A stretch of 64,000 nt of DNA from Ipomoea triloba (taxonomy: Eukaryota; Streptophyta; Magnoliopsida; Solanales; Convolvulaceae), in the NCBI RefSeq assembly GCF_003576645.1, contig NC_044927.1, positions 16,905,060 through 16,969,059 on the forward strand, in the 5' to 3' direction. Positions 44,427 through 55,714 of this stretch are shown here, one piece after another. Both the position numbers and the translations under genes were made by a program. The notes under the pieces were generated by a model. It was given only the letters and a program-made list of their open reading frames with translations, ran no database searches and was not told the DNA's origin. Position 1 is the first letter of the stretch, and every line of letters starts with the position of its first letter.

Positions 44427-46536
44427 TTACATGAGGCGGCAAGAGTTGACGTTATCATCGTTGAAGAGGTTGCTAATTTTGTCGTCGCCGCGTTGGGTGG
44501 CGAGGAGGATGCCGTGCTTGTCTCCGGTGTTGTAGCCGTGGCGCCAGTAGTTGTAGCTCTTCTTGTACTCGGCGGTCATGTCCTTGAAGTAGTGGTCGGA
44601 AGTGGTGAAGTAGAGCGGCGGGTTAGGATACGGCCAGAACTCCGCCCTCTTCCCCGCCCTCCTCACCGCCTTCAGCACCTTATTCCGCTCCACATATCCC
44701 AACACCGTCACCTTCTCTAACTCCAGCTCCACGTGAATTGAATCCACCCCTGCATTTAGATACATACGAGACTAAAAATTAACATGTTGATTATTATTGT
44801 CCAGTCAAGTAAATGTTTAAGTACTTTTGTTTCCTGTTCAAATCCTTTTACCAAAGAAAAAAAAAAAAGACAATCCGTTATAAATTTGCCAAGGATCTTG
44901 TGGTCTAGTGGCATCAAAGCCTTCCCTTTATACGGGAGGTGGTGGGCAATACTGACTCTTGTGCTTCAATAGGTTGAGAAAGTAGTTATGAACAGATAGT
45001 GCGTTGTAATAGAGTTAGTAGTATTAAAAAAAAAATAAGATATAAATTTTATTACTGGCTTATTCACAATTTCAATAAGTTTTGGCTTATTCACAATTTC
45101 AATAAGTTTAATTAGTCTTTACGTAGTTAAAGAAATAGCAACATTTGGTTTTCAAAAAAAAAAAAAAAGCAAAATTGATTCTTAAAGACTTAACAAAATT
45201 TTAATGTCATGAACCAAATTGGTCACTTCCTTGAGAATCTAGAGATCGGACAAAATCTACAAAAGTCATGCATGCCATGGTCATAGTGCCGATGTTATAT
45301 ATACTGAAAAGTTTGTAGTACTGATCAGCATCAATATTTCATGTATATTTTTTTTTTGTCAGATATTATTGGAACAGTTAGCATTAGTATTTGATACATT
45401 CAAATATATTTTACATGGTTGTATCCCCGTCAAAATCGTGCCAATCGGAACTATAGAAACAATATTTTTGGTAAAAACTTGTGAAACCGTCTCACGAGTC
45501 TTAATCTGTAAGACGGGTCGGGTCAACATAATTTGAGTCATATTTAATGTTATGAGGTGATCTTTGGTTAGTATTATGATCCAAATTATGTTGATCCGAC
45601 CCGTCTCACGGATTGAGACCCGTGAGACGGTCTCACACAAGTATGACCATATTTTTATAAGGGATGGTTTAGGTAAAAACATGTTTCAAAGTAAAAACTG
45701 ACAACTGGTCTCATTAATCAATCTAGGTATATAGATCAACAATTGAAAGTTTTGGAAATCAATGGGAAAAAAGACAAGGTACGGTTCGTTTTATAAACAT
45801 TACAAACTTAAAAATTTGTAATTATCATAAAATTGATCACTTATTTTTTATATTAAAACTTTCTATTACTAACGACTGTGAATGTACGGCTGTGATTAGT
45901 TCTCACTTTTTGCGATATGACCCTTACGGAATTCAGTTTAAAGATGAGTTGAAGTAATTTTTTAAGGTACCTCGGAGCTTTTGGATAGCATCTTTGACAA
46001 CTCTTTCACATCCCGTGCAGCACATCCTGACTTTGAGCTCCACTGTCTGTAAAAAGTGGATCGATGTACATTTAGTTCAAAGATGCGCACCCAATTAGCT
46101 AGTTAGGTTTTTCCAAAACAGGGATTATTAAAGTAAACCAAACACTTTTATGTTAATTAATTAACACCTTCCCCTTTGTTCTTATTCTTCCTTTTGTCCC
46201 TCCTACTTGCAAACCCACTTCCAACCCCCCTTATTCGCATCAAAAAACATCCTAATCCTATTCCAATTCATCATCTACGTGGTAAATTTGTGTGACTAGA
46301 TGCACAACCCCGCATTCTGTAACTTTCAAGTTGGAAAATAATCTCAACAGTACTGATACACAGATACGCGGAAGACATGAAAGCGAAACCTGCAGAGAAA
46401 GTGGGCGGCTCTTCTTGGGCATGTTGACGTTGGTGTGGTTGATGTTCTTGTGGGTGTCTTGACGATAATGAAAGAAACAGTAATGGGTGACTGCGGAGAC
46501 GAAAGAGTCGAATAGTCTTTCTAGTACGTTAACCAT
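44427..46536 (-). CDS. Heavy-metal-associated isoprenylated plant protein (HIPP), three exons
   Basis: Exons are 46536-46390, 46046-45971 and 44749-44427 (147+76+323 bp = 181 codons plus stop). All junctions are GT-AG and the phases (0, 1) agree. Residues of about 50-115 form an HMA domain with the metal-binding MCCTGC, followed by VVKDAIQKLRGVDSI and VTVLGYVERNKVLKAVRRAGKRAEFWPY. The last four residues, CRLM, fit a CaaX box, so the protein should be farnesylated, trimmed and attached to membranes. The family binds heavy-metal ions and acts in metal homeostasis and stress responses. The first 38 residues before the next Met (MPKKSRPLSLQ) are less typical. Intron 1 is 343 bp. Intron 2 (1,221 bp) holds a SINE and a MULE MITE. 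This is the only complete host gene in the window. Confidence 0.93.
44888..45040 (+). mobile_element. tRNA-type SINE in HIPP intron 2, TSD TATAAATTT
   Basis: It contains the pol III A-box-like TGGTCTAGTGGC. The B-box area is decayed. The body matches the SINE at 48920-49073 (for example AGTAGTTATGAACAGATAGT). A 9-bp TSD lies at 44879-44887 and 45041-45049, and an A-rich tail precedes it. It is antisense to the gene. Confidence 0.83.
45470..45647. mobile_element. Short MULE MITE (178 bp) in HIPP intron 2
   Basis: The ends GGTAAAAACTTGTG and (inverted) GTCATACTTGTGTGAG are of the 28557 family, with palindromic GTGAGACGG segments. ATATTTTT lies directly on both sides (8 bp; 8 of 9 for a 9-bp site). 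Confidence 0.8.
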
Positions 46537-46550
46537 GTTTGGTGTTCACT

Positions 46551-46559
46551 ATATATATA
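46551..46559 (-). promoter_or_regulatory. TATA-like motif 15 bp before the first HIPP ATG
   Basis: TTATATATA on the minus strand. A plant TATA box usually lies 25-35 bp before the transcription start, so if used it would start transcription downstream of the ATG at 46536 and favour Met39 (46422-46420) as start. Confidence 0.4.
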
Positions 46560-47728
46560 ACGTAGAACGTGTTTGGTGGGCGGGGAGATGGGGATGAGAA
46601 GTATTATTAGGCAAGGAAAGAAGGTTTTATTAAGAAGCTAAGATATTTGATATGGTGATGGCTGTGTTGGAAAATATTCCTGGAGGGGGAAAGGCATCTC
46701 GTCCTTAGGTTCATATTCCAATATAGTCCCTCGGATCGGAATGTAATACTATATTCCAATCATGCAACAAAGTTGGTTTATTTAGTTCGATTCCCTCAAA
46801 CATAATAAGACTTGAGCTATCCAATTGACAAACTCTTGCGTGGGGGAATTTTATTATTTTACCTTATCTTATCCTAATTCAGTTCACCGTGTAATAATGT
46901 AATTAGCCATATACTCTTTCAAATACAAAAAACAGTACACTTGTAATCCAGCCTATGGTATTTCCAATAGAAAAAGAAGACCACCTAGACTTGAGTATAA
47001 TTGTACATTTCATTTTGCTATTAAGAGAGAGACAAGAGCAACACCTAGCTTCAAGCACATAGTTATCCTTGTGGAATAATGCCCTTTCTTTGTACATTAT
47101 TATGATGTACAAAAACTTTAGGGATGACTACTTTTGCGTTTCGAACACCTTTTCACATTGAAATTAAAATATCTCAAAAAAAAACATTTAGGGTCATTTT
47201 CATAATTAAAATTAGTTTACAAGTACGTTTTTAAAAAAAAAATGCGTTTCAGGACACGTTGCAAGGCTTTTTTTAAAAATGTGTTTCCCTCAATTGCACT
47301 GCTATGATAAAATTCTTAAGATTAAGCGCTTACCACTACGCCAAAAGCTATAACTAGTATCAAATGCACAACTTTATTGTATTTCATTATACTTGTGTAG
47401 TAGTCAGTGTCACGTTTCGGTGATAGGATGCTAGGCTTGTCCCTCCAAGCCGCCGCCCAACATATTCCTTAACCCAATCAAACATTAGAATATAATTACT
47501 TAATATATTCCTTTCACGAACTAAATAATGGAATCAAATTCCTATTTTATTCTTTGCATATTCCATTCACGATTCCTATTCCATCAAAATTTATTATGTG
47601 AACCAAACGTGTCGTATATGTTTTAGTGTTTATACCCTTATATTGTATTAATTAGAACTATAGTAGTAAATACTTCATGTTCATGCATTTTAAAAGAAAA
47701 ATATTTGCAAAATACACCTATGTTGTAA
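46560..47728. other. Upstream flank of HIPP; nothing recognised beyond it
   Basis: This should contain the HIPP promoter. No repeat or open frame of note to 47728. Confidence 0.4.
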
Positions 47729-48188
47729 GGCAAAAACTTGTGTGAGACTGTCTTACCGTGAAACGGGTCGGACCGGGTCGGGTCAAGATGTAGATGTAAC
47801 ACTTATACGCACAAATGTCGTACTTATATGCTCAAATGTAATACTAATCAGGAATCAAAATTTTGTTACTTATAAGGGTAAATGTAATACTTTAAAGGGA
47901 AAATACAATACTTTTACATTTCGATTCAAAAGTATTACATTTTTCCTCAAAAAGTATTATATTTTCCCTTATAAGTAAGGAAAACTTGTCAACATTATTT
48001 ATTATGAAAAATGTAATACTTTTTCTCTTATAAGTAACAAAAATTGTATTCCTGATTAGAATTATATTATTTGAGCATATAAGTATGACATTTGCACATA
48101 TAAGTGTGACATTTGCATGTTGCTTCGACCCTACCCGACCCGTCTCACGAAAAAGGATCCGTGAGACGGTCTCACACAAGTGTGACCC
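47729..48188. mobile_element. MULE MITE (460 bp), relative of 28557-29002
   Basis: It begins GGCAAAAACTTGTGTGAG and ends (inverted) GGGTCACACTTGTGTGAG, the opposite orientation to the copy at 28557. The palindromic interior is about 85-90% like it. A TSD was not evident. Confidence 0.82.
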
Positions 48189-48197
48189 ATATATATA

Positions 48198-48904
48198 TGT
48201 TTATAAAGTGTAGAGAAGTAAAAGAAAAAAGAAGGACATAGGATGTAGAGCACAACGTACAATCTATGATCTCGATTTCATTAAGCCTTCATTATCAATT
48301 TATACTAATATATACAACCTTTCATATGATTAACATAAACAATGTAATATGATTAACATAAACAATGTAATAAGTAGAAGGCAAATAAAGAGTCTCAAGT
48401 TTAATGGCCATCGATCAATAAAGTATTTATAACAACCTATATATATTTTTATATTTTCAAATTTTGTGTCCTATATTTTAAAAAATGTCGCTTCCCTGTA
48501 TATCATGACTTGTTTCTCGTTTCATGCTTTCAAGCTACTTAGCTTGTTTGTATATCTTGTTTGAAGACTAATTTTAATTTGATGCATGTTGATGGCGATT
48601 TGGTAACCAGGCATTCATTTTTGAATACTTATTGCTCTCTTCTAGGATTTTATTTTTGTCACGAAAAGTTTTTTTTTTTTTTTTTTTTGACGACCTTTTA
48701 TGAGCTTGGGTTGTTTTGAGCTTGGAGGGTTTACCTTGTTTTGTTTATTTAGCTTTTTGGTTGTGGGTTTGTTGTCACTTTCTATGGTGGATCTTGACAA
48801 ACCTTAATACGTACAAGTCCTAGCAGTTAAGTTGTGTCCTAGATTGGCTTAAACAACCGCCTATAAAGGCACATCAAGTATGTATTAGAGAATAATATAA
48901 TATT
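48198..48904. other. Intergenic, nothing recognised
   Basis: A 24-bp tandem duplication (ATATGATTAACATAAACAAT...) lies near 48325-48371, and a T-run at 48669-48688. Confidence 0.4.
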
Positions 48905-48919
48905 TAAAGTCTTAAACTT

Positions 48920-49073
48920 TTGGAGCAATATTGACTCTGTCACAATATAGTATCTGTTCATAGCTACTCTCTCAACCTACTGAAGCACAACAGTCGTCTC
49001 CACTGAGGCTCGAACCCACTCTCACCTATATGGGAGTGTAAACCGGGTGCTACTAGACCACAAGGTCTTTGGC
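48920..49073 (-). mobile_element. tRNA-derived SINE (154 bp), 15-bp TSD
   Basis: On the minus strand it carries an A box (TGGTCTAGTAGC) and a B box (GGTTCGAGCC) at tRNA-like spacing. TSD TAAAGTCTTAAACTT is perfect at 48905-48919 and 49074-49088. It has the same body as the SINE at 44888-45040 and a complete promoter. Confidence 0.92.
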
Positions 49074-49088
49074 TAAAGTCTTAAACTT

Positions 49089-51362
49089 AGTTTAGTATTT
49101 TATAACTTTGTGCAGTAATTTCTATAATTACTCTACCTTATACGTCTAGCTTTTTCTACTTTTATAATATAATTGTGTATATATACATCTTCCCCGTTTC
49201 ATCTTTAACAATATGCTTATAGTTGCCCATCCATTTGCTAAAAACGGAAACTATGCTCTTATTCATTGCTTTAATGTAGGTATCAACAGTGAAGTGGCAC
49301 CCCAACTTTGTACAAACGCTAGCTAGTAGTAAAAGCTTATCGAGTTCGTTGATAGCTGACTATTTGCTTCAAATAATAAGAACCTTGTGTTTTTGTGTTC
49401 TTTACGTTTCTATGTGTTTATTTATGTTTTGGCGACCTACATGTTGAGTGTGTGTGCTTTCTTGGCCTACATGCCATTTGTTTACTCCTTTACGTACTTT
49501 TATTTTGTTTTGGTGTGTGTTATGTGTTGAGCGAAGGCTTAGAGGGTTTAGTTGAGTATCCTATCATCCAAATGTGGCGTTGACTCTATACAAGTATAAG
49601 AAAATAAGTTGTGTTTTCGCTACTAATTATAGTTTTGGTTTAGTGGTAAGTACATCATAACAATTCGTATCAGAGCATGTCATCATGGGAAAGCATGTAT
49701 ATATGTTGCGTAAGAAGATGAGTAGGGTTTTTTGAGAGAGAAAAATTTAAATTATTCGATGTCTCTTTTTTTTTTTTTTTTTAACAAAAAAAAAAACACA
49801 AACCGAATTAAACCATAGAAACGTTCTTACAGAGCAAACCAGACAAACAACGAGGAATAAAAATTTTCAGTGTTGTTAAATCTCCTTCTCATCCAACGTA
49901 TATATACGAGAGGTGGTCAAAATGCATTAACTCAGGGTATTTAAAATAATATTACCGAGATGTTACCTAGCTACGAGAAGTAAAATCAATTTCTTCACAC
50001 AAGTCAAGCTTTTCTAGGATTTAATTTGCACCTTCTCTTCTATGCACGGGAGTGCCTCTAAGCTATACAATTCAAATTACCTTTGAAAGACATTGTATAT
50101 ATAGTGGTGCAATAAATTCATCACTTTTTTTTTTTAATATGGGACAAAGGTTACTTACAAGCCTTTCCACATTCATTTTCTACATTGAATGGGTTTGATC
50201 GAGAATCAATTTCCCATTCAACCGATATCCATTTTGAGCGTACAATATATTGATTTCTTTGTCTCACTACGAAGAACCCGAATTCACTTTGATCTGACCT
50301 AAATCGGGAGTGGACCTCAGATATATTTGTATCACAAAATAACCGCTATTTTTTCAATAAATAAAATCATTGTCTTTTTAATGTTGTCTTTTGTGTATCT
50401 ATCTTGCATCTAGCTTAATTAGTGAGAATTGAACACATTAAAAATTAGAATTTGTTTGGATAAAATGAAACAAAAGCGCTCATTGTTTGTGAGTTCCCAC
50501 AGATATATGCAACAGTACGTACGTAGTTTTGTATCAATTCCCCATTTCACAAGAAAATTATTATTTTTATAAGAAATAATATAATAAACAACGACAACCC
50601 ACCAGGACTCATATATCAATTCAGGATGCCGGGGAATAGCATCTGAGCATATATTATAGTGAAGTAGCATAATGGGATTTAAGGCACTGCGGGCATGCAT
50701 GTGTAGTGTACGTGGAAAGCATGCAATCAAGTTGAGCCACCCCCCAAATGCTCAACTTAACTCCGACACTACTGAAGAAAAGTGATTGAGGGAATAAATG
50801 TGGAGTTATTCTATGGCCTCGTGCATGGGAGGATTAACCAAGTACAATGCGTGTTTTGAAGCCAAAGCAAAACCAATTCAAATATAATATTCCTGAAATC
50901 TAATCACCCACTTTTTTCTTCATTCTCATCCATGCATCCACCATCTCTTATTCATTACCTGAATATGTACGCCCAACATCACGTTAGGTTAATCTTAGCT
51001 TGCCGTCCTATCTTTCTCTTTCTATGTATATATAAATATCTATATATGCCTCTACGTTTATTTCTTACTTTTCTTAATTTCTACGTACTAGCTGGCTAGC
51101 TTGAGAATAAAGACAGCCTTTCAATCGCGTTCTTGTCGTGGTAGCTAGCTAGTACGTCGATCTTGTGCGAATCAAATTAAACTTAATTGGTGCGTTTTAA
51201 TATGCTCTATCATATATAGCAATTGTAAAAACACTACATATATACGTCTATTACCTAAGCTATATAAGAATCGATTCCGCTATAATATATACTTTCTTTT
51301 ATTTTTGGTTTACAACTTAAAATCGCCCACCTTTAGTAATTAGTACAATATGTATTTGACTA
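49089..51362. other. Intergenic; degenerate LTR end with PBS-like site at 49664-49677
   Basis: The sequence CATAACA-ATTCGTATCAGAGC (49657-49677) looks like an LTR end followed by a decayed iMet PBS, so an old LTR may lie upstream (about 49160-49663). I found no coding remnant downstream. 50900-51180 has a TATA (near 51025) and a CT-rich stretch like a promoter, but no exon follows that I can recognise. Confidence 0.3.
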
Positions 51363-51500
51363 TGGTTCTATTTGGTAAATAGTTGTTAGCTGATTGGTTT
51401 AGAGGATATGACTAGTTCATAAGATTAATTGATTGTATAAAGGTACGTGTTTGGTAAATTAACTGTTAGCTGATAGTTGTTTGGTGTAATTTTCTTTTTT
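51363..51500. repeat. Fragments of a Tourist-like MITE
   Basis: TATTTGGTAAATAGTTGTTAG and GTTTGGTAAATTAACTGTTAG match the ends and body of the 30012-30300 family, but no complete pair of ends remains. Confidence 0.45.
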
Positions 51501-51544
51501 TTTTTAAAAAAAAGCTAATTGAAAAATTATTTTAAAAAAAGCTA

Positions 51545-52475
51545 GTCGACGAGAGGATCGCTCGGCCTTCTAGGTGTGACTCATCAAGCATGTCATATCT
51601 CGCGCTTGGGAAGGTGCTTTCCACTATAATTGCTATGGAATCGGGTTCTCACTTCAACAAAAGTAGTGTCGGAATATCGATCTCAAACGAACCGTCATTT
51701 ACACCCCCTACAATTCCATCTCCGATGTCTACACTTCATTTTAAAAACGAATCAACCATCCGTCTATCTTCCTCTGAAGCTAAGGTCCGTAGTCTCAAGT
51801 TCTTCGTGAGCCTCAATACCTTGCAATTCGTCCACATGTATGAAGAATTAATAGTGGCTCTGACAACTATTGGTCTCAGTGCTTTCGAATGATGGGAAGA
51901 ATCTGTCTAAAATCGCCGCCAATTAAAAACTATTGTCCTTCTACCAAATATCTTTTCAACACTACTAGGTATGGCGAACCTCAATAGATCCCTCATAGTT
52001 TTGTCCAAAGTCTCAAAATAGTGTTTGTGTGTCATCGGTGCTTAGTCTCATATTATCAATTTGCTCCTGATTATAAGCGCATCAAGGTCAATGCCTTGCG
52101 ATATATTGCACGTGGAATCTTCGTTTAAAGAGAGCGGTATAGAAAATTTGGAATGTGCTGTCCTACCTCCCGGCAAGATCAAAGATTTTATTCCACTCAA
52201 AGCAATGTTCAGAACAATATCACCGCGGCTTCTTATATTTGCCTATGACGTTCTCCACATGAATGCCTTGTCTGTTCCTCTGTAACCATACACAAAGAAT
52301 AATCCACCTCCATTAAAATTTATATCATTCATCACAGAGTCGTAGATATTCTTTTGCTCGTCGGTTAATTGTGTTACCAACGATTCATACTCTGTCTTCG
52401 ACGATTCCTGTTGGTCCTGATAAGTAGAGGAGTGAGTCTTGGAAGGGGGTGAGCCTTCATTAGGGATTTTTTAAA
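51545..52475 (-). pseudogene. Pif1-like helicase relic of an autonomous Helitron
   Basis: On the minus strand, in several frames, the order of Pif1-family motifs is kept: LTDEQKNIYDSVMNDI, the Walker A region GYRGTDKA (two changes from GxxGxGKT, so ATP binding is lost), SRGDIVLNIA, LPGGRTAHSKF, STCNISQG, then a Walker B/GGDFRQILP-type region near 51900, TINSSYMW, KVLRLTKNLRL, and a C-terminal ARYDMLDESHLEGRAIL near 51560. Stops (for example after MWRTS near 52246) and frameshifts break it. In plants such sequences are nearly always from Helitron Rep-Hel proteins, though nuclear Pif1 genes share the domain. Confidence 0.85.
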
Positions 52476-52569
52476 AAACTTTCTCACAAGTTAATATCTT
52501 TTCTTGAAGAAGAGAGCAAGAACTTGGTCAGAGTGAAGTTAGCAACGGAAAAGTTCTATAAATATTATT

Positions 52570-53510
52570 TGTTAGATACAAATAATCTAACCATACAGAA
52601 TAGTTTACGAGAAACCTGACATCGTAATAGCGGAAGCAGAAGCAGTGTTGATCTCTAGCCACAGTTGATGTGATGCCTCTTGAATGGTAGACCGTTAGCC
52701 ATATTTGTCTCATACTTGACTCAGAACCCTAGATGGTGTACTGGTGGTTAGGGGTGGGCACTTCGGTTCTGTTTTACCGAACCGAACCAATCCGAACCGA
52801 AAGAACCGAACGGTACTTAATATAGAGAAACCAAACGGTTCGGTTTTTTACCGAACCGAACCGAAAGCCGTTCAGTTTTTTTAAATATATATAATAAATA
52901 ATAATACTTAATATTGATCTGTGATGAGGGGATGATGGATGAACAAGATATTACTTTACAATTTGGATTGCTATGTTAATTTTGTGTTTGAATTGTTTTG
53001 TTTTTATGTAATATTTATATTTTAGACTTTGGATTATGCAAATATGTATTGTTTGGCAATGTGTTGTTTAGAAAATTAGTAAATGTTGAAAATTGAACAT
53101 CCTAAACCGAACCGAAATAATTCCGAACCGAAACCGAACCGTTTCATACCGAACTGAAACCGAACCGAACTTTATTGTAAAACTGAATGGTATCATTTTT
53201 TGTAATACCGAAGTACCGTTACCGAAACCGAAACCGAAAAAAACCGAACCGAATCCCGAAGTGCCACCCCTACTGGTGGCTACTGAGCAGTATGAGTACC
53301 GTGAACTGTATGTGCTACATAATGCATCTCCTGTATCCCATCAATACAGGTTTATATAGGCACAGAGTCTGGTTGAATAACTACTGCTAGTTATTTAGTC
53401 CAACCAAACCACTTAATAAACCTAATTAACTTGCACCACTTAATATAATTAAGGCCCTAATATATCATATATAATATATATATTATTAAGGAAAATCTTA
53501 TATTCTCCCA
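52570..53510 (-). repeat. Copia-type LTR, split by a hAT MITE
   Basis: The plus strand starts TGTTAGATACAAATAATC with AGCGGAAGC shortly after, like other copia LTR ends here. At the other side the minus strand has the PPT CACCAAGTGGGAGAATA (about 53497-53515). A minus TATA (CTATATAAACC, near 53350-53360) fits U3. Without the hAT insertion it is about 400 bp. Confidence 0.65.
52749..53272. mobile_element. hAT MITE (524 bp), TIR TAGGGGTG(G)GCACTTCGG
   Basis: The ends TAGGGGTGGGCACTTCGG and (inverted) TAGGGGTGGCACTTCGG; 8-bp TSD CTGGTGGT/CTGGTGGC (one mismatch) at 52741-52748 and 53273-53280. Both arms are made of ACCGAA-type hexamer repeats. Confidence 0.87.
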
Positions 53511-53515
53511 CTTGG

Positions 53516-54307
53516 TGCAAGTACTAGCACAACCCTCATCAAAGAACAAAACACACGAATCATAGTGATAAGTCCTCTATTTTACAGAGTAATATCCATT
53601 ATGGTCACATGCATTTTAATTCTCTAACTTAGGCCCTCATGAACAAACCCAATGTTTATTCTCGGTAATTTAAGGGATGTTTCTCAAAATATATTATGTG
53701 CACAACTAAAGAGAAGAAACCATCCAAAATATTTGTACAAAAAGTACAAGCATGCCTAAGTAGAGATCTCTTAATGTTAGCATAATACTAACTGTATTCC
53801 ATGACTTCTTTATAACTGAACTTGAACACTACCTCTAACAGCTAAGAGCTCAGAGTTGACACGTCTGTCACTCCCACTCATTAAAATAGCCAAAAGATAG
53901 TTAAGTCACAGAATCGTTCCAATAACTTAGAGAACAAACAAAAACCTCTCCATAAATTTGGAATCTTAACATACACCATAACTTCCCAAATAATCAAAAT
54001 ATCCACTTTAAGATTAACTAAACATTTATGAGTTTTACTTTTATGTCTCACAAAATTTTTTTTGAGCCTTACATACCAAAATGGCCCAGGATCAATTTTG
54101 AAAAAACTAAAACACTCTATTAAATGCTAAAGAATAACAGTGCACCACAAGTTAGATGATTTTGTTCTAATAAATTCCTTAATATTGTTACAACATTTTC
54201 ATAAATATGTTGCACAACCAAATGTCCAATAATTTGAACTTATGAATTTATATGAACAAATTCAAGATTAATACTTGTGAAATCTTTTGGACTTATTGTT
54301 TGACATA
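53516..54307 (-). other. Non-coding interior of the copia relic
   Basis: It lies on the PPT side of the LTR at 52570-53510. No frame with copia motifs was seen. Confidence 0.35.
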
Positions 54308-54312
54308 CAATC

Positions 54313-55709
54313 TGGTCGTAGCATAAAACCACATACAAATACCCGGAGTATTCCGGGGTTATCGAACCATAGGGAAGTGGGGTATCAAGCACTAGTTACT
54401 AATTATATTCGCAAGAAGCTATTCCTACGTTAACAATGGATGATTATCTATGAATATGCAAACAAGATAATTAAAACAAGGCAAACGGGTTTTTGTATTC
54501 AAAGAGGTAAAAGCGAGATTTTTGGGAGTTGAAGTGTTTAATCACCTAGTGCCAATCTAAAGTGAAATAATTATTTGGGTTAAACAAGTGTGGAGAATTG
54601 CCATCTAAAAGGGAAAGGTTACTCTCGTAACTCAAACCCAAAATACGGTAATTGGAATACTCACTCTCGTGAGCTACTCACAATCTAAAATCTGAACTAA
54701 GCAATAAATGGAATACCCACTCTCGTGGGCTATTCACAATTGGAATACTCACTCTCGTGAGCTATTCACAATATATGCCTTAACCAAATTGTCCTCTCTC
54801 GAGGTACAATAGTCAAGTGCAATTGCGGGTGCTCTTTGATTCATAGACAAATCTAGCAAGGGTACAAGCAATCATATGCATCTAATTACAAGTATCAATA
54901 ACATAAATCACAATTGCAACACAAGCAATAAACCCAAATAGATATTTCATTAAAACAAAATAAGAACTAGGCACATAGGTTCATAAACACTTTTATACCC
55001 AAAAATCCCAAAAGAAAGTTTAGCCTAACATGGCTAAAATAGATCCAACAAATATTCAATAAAGTTCAAAATAGAAAAGAGAAAGGAAGATATTCTCCCA
55101 AATGATGCCTCCAAGCTCTTTTCTTTGATCTCCTTTTCAAAAGTTGTGATGATTTCTTCTTTGGCTTTTGGAGATGATGAAGCTTCTTTTCCTTGTTCTT
55201 TTTCCTCTTTTTCTGACAAGAACCAGCAGCCAACTCTAGGGTTTGGAGAGAAATGAAGCATTATATAGTGGGATCCAAATCAGGGACAAAATGGGAATTT
55301 CTGCGCTGAATCCGCTGTCCAGATTCTAGGACTTTCGCCGCAGCGAGAATGTTACTGCCCAAAAATTGGGACTCTCGCCATGGCGAGAATGATTCTCGCC
55401 GCGGCGAGAGTCCGGTGAACAGTACTCTCGCCATGGCGAGAATAGGCTCGCCGCGGCGAGAATCCGCGGTGAATAGTACTCTGAACTGATTTTTGGCTCT
55501 CCAACATTTTTGGTTCCTTTGCATTGGCTTTTTGCTCCAAAATGGTAATAATGCACCACTAAACACATCAAAGACACTCAAACCAAGCATTATACCACTT
55601 TAAATAAAATAACAAGGAAATAAACATTGGAGACAACATTTTAACACACAAATAACTATAAAACATACATAAAAACACAATTAAAATAGGTACAAATGAG
55701 AGTGTATCA
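54313..55709 (-). mobile_element. Solo LTR (1,397 bp), TSD CAATC, gypsy-type
   Basis: On the minus strand it begins TGATACACTCTCATTTG and ends CTACGACCA. CAATC flanks it at 54308-54312 and 55710-55714. It carries a TATA box (55258-55272) and five GC-rich palindromes upstream of it, and short repeats of ACTCACTCTCGTGAGCTA near 54655-54790. Short open frames over 55034-55590 are part of the LTR. Confidence 0.88.
55258..55460 (-). promoter_or_regulatory. U3 of the solo LTR: TATA box and palindromes CTCGCC(AT/GC)GGCGAG
   Basis: The minus strand reads CCCACTATATAATGC (55258-55272). Palindromes CTCGCCATGGCGAG lie at 55374-55387 and 55427-55440, and CTCGCCGCGGCGAG at 55395-55408 and 55447-55460. 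A decayed one is near 55333-55350. Confidence 0.6.
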
Positions 55710-55714
55710 CAATC

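Noticed and set aside
48920..49073. tRNA gene
   Set aside because: A and B boxes are present but no cloverleaf or acceptor stem closes, and the unit has a long unrelated body and a 15-bp TSD: a SINE.
51590..52285. Two plus-strand proteins (51590-51892 and 52061-52285)
   Set aside because: They are antisense to the decayed Pif1 helicase, which explains the sequence on the minus strand.
55034..55590. Several overlapping Arg/Ser-rich frames
   Set aside because: They come from the palindromic U3 of the solo LTR and shift with each palindrome.
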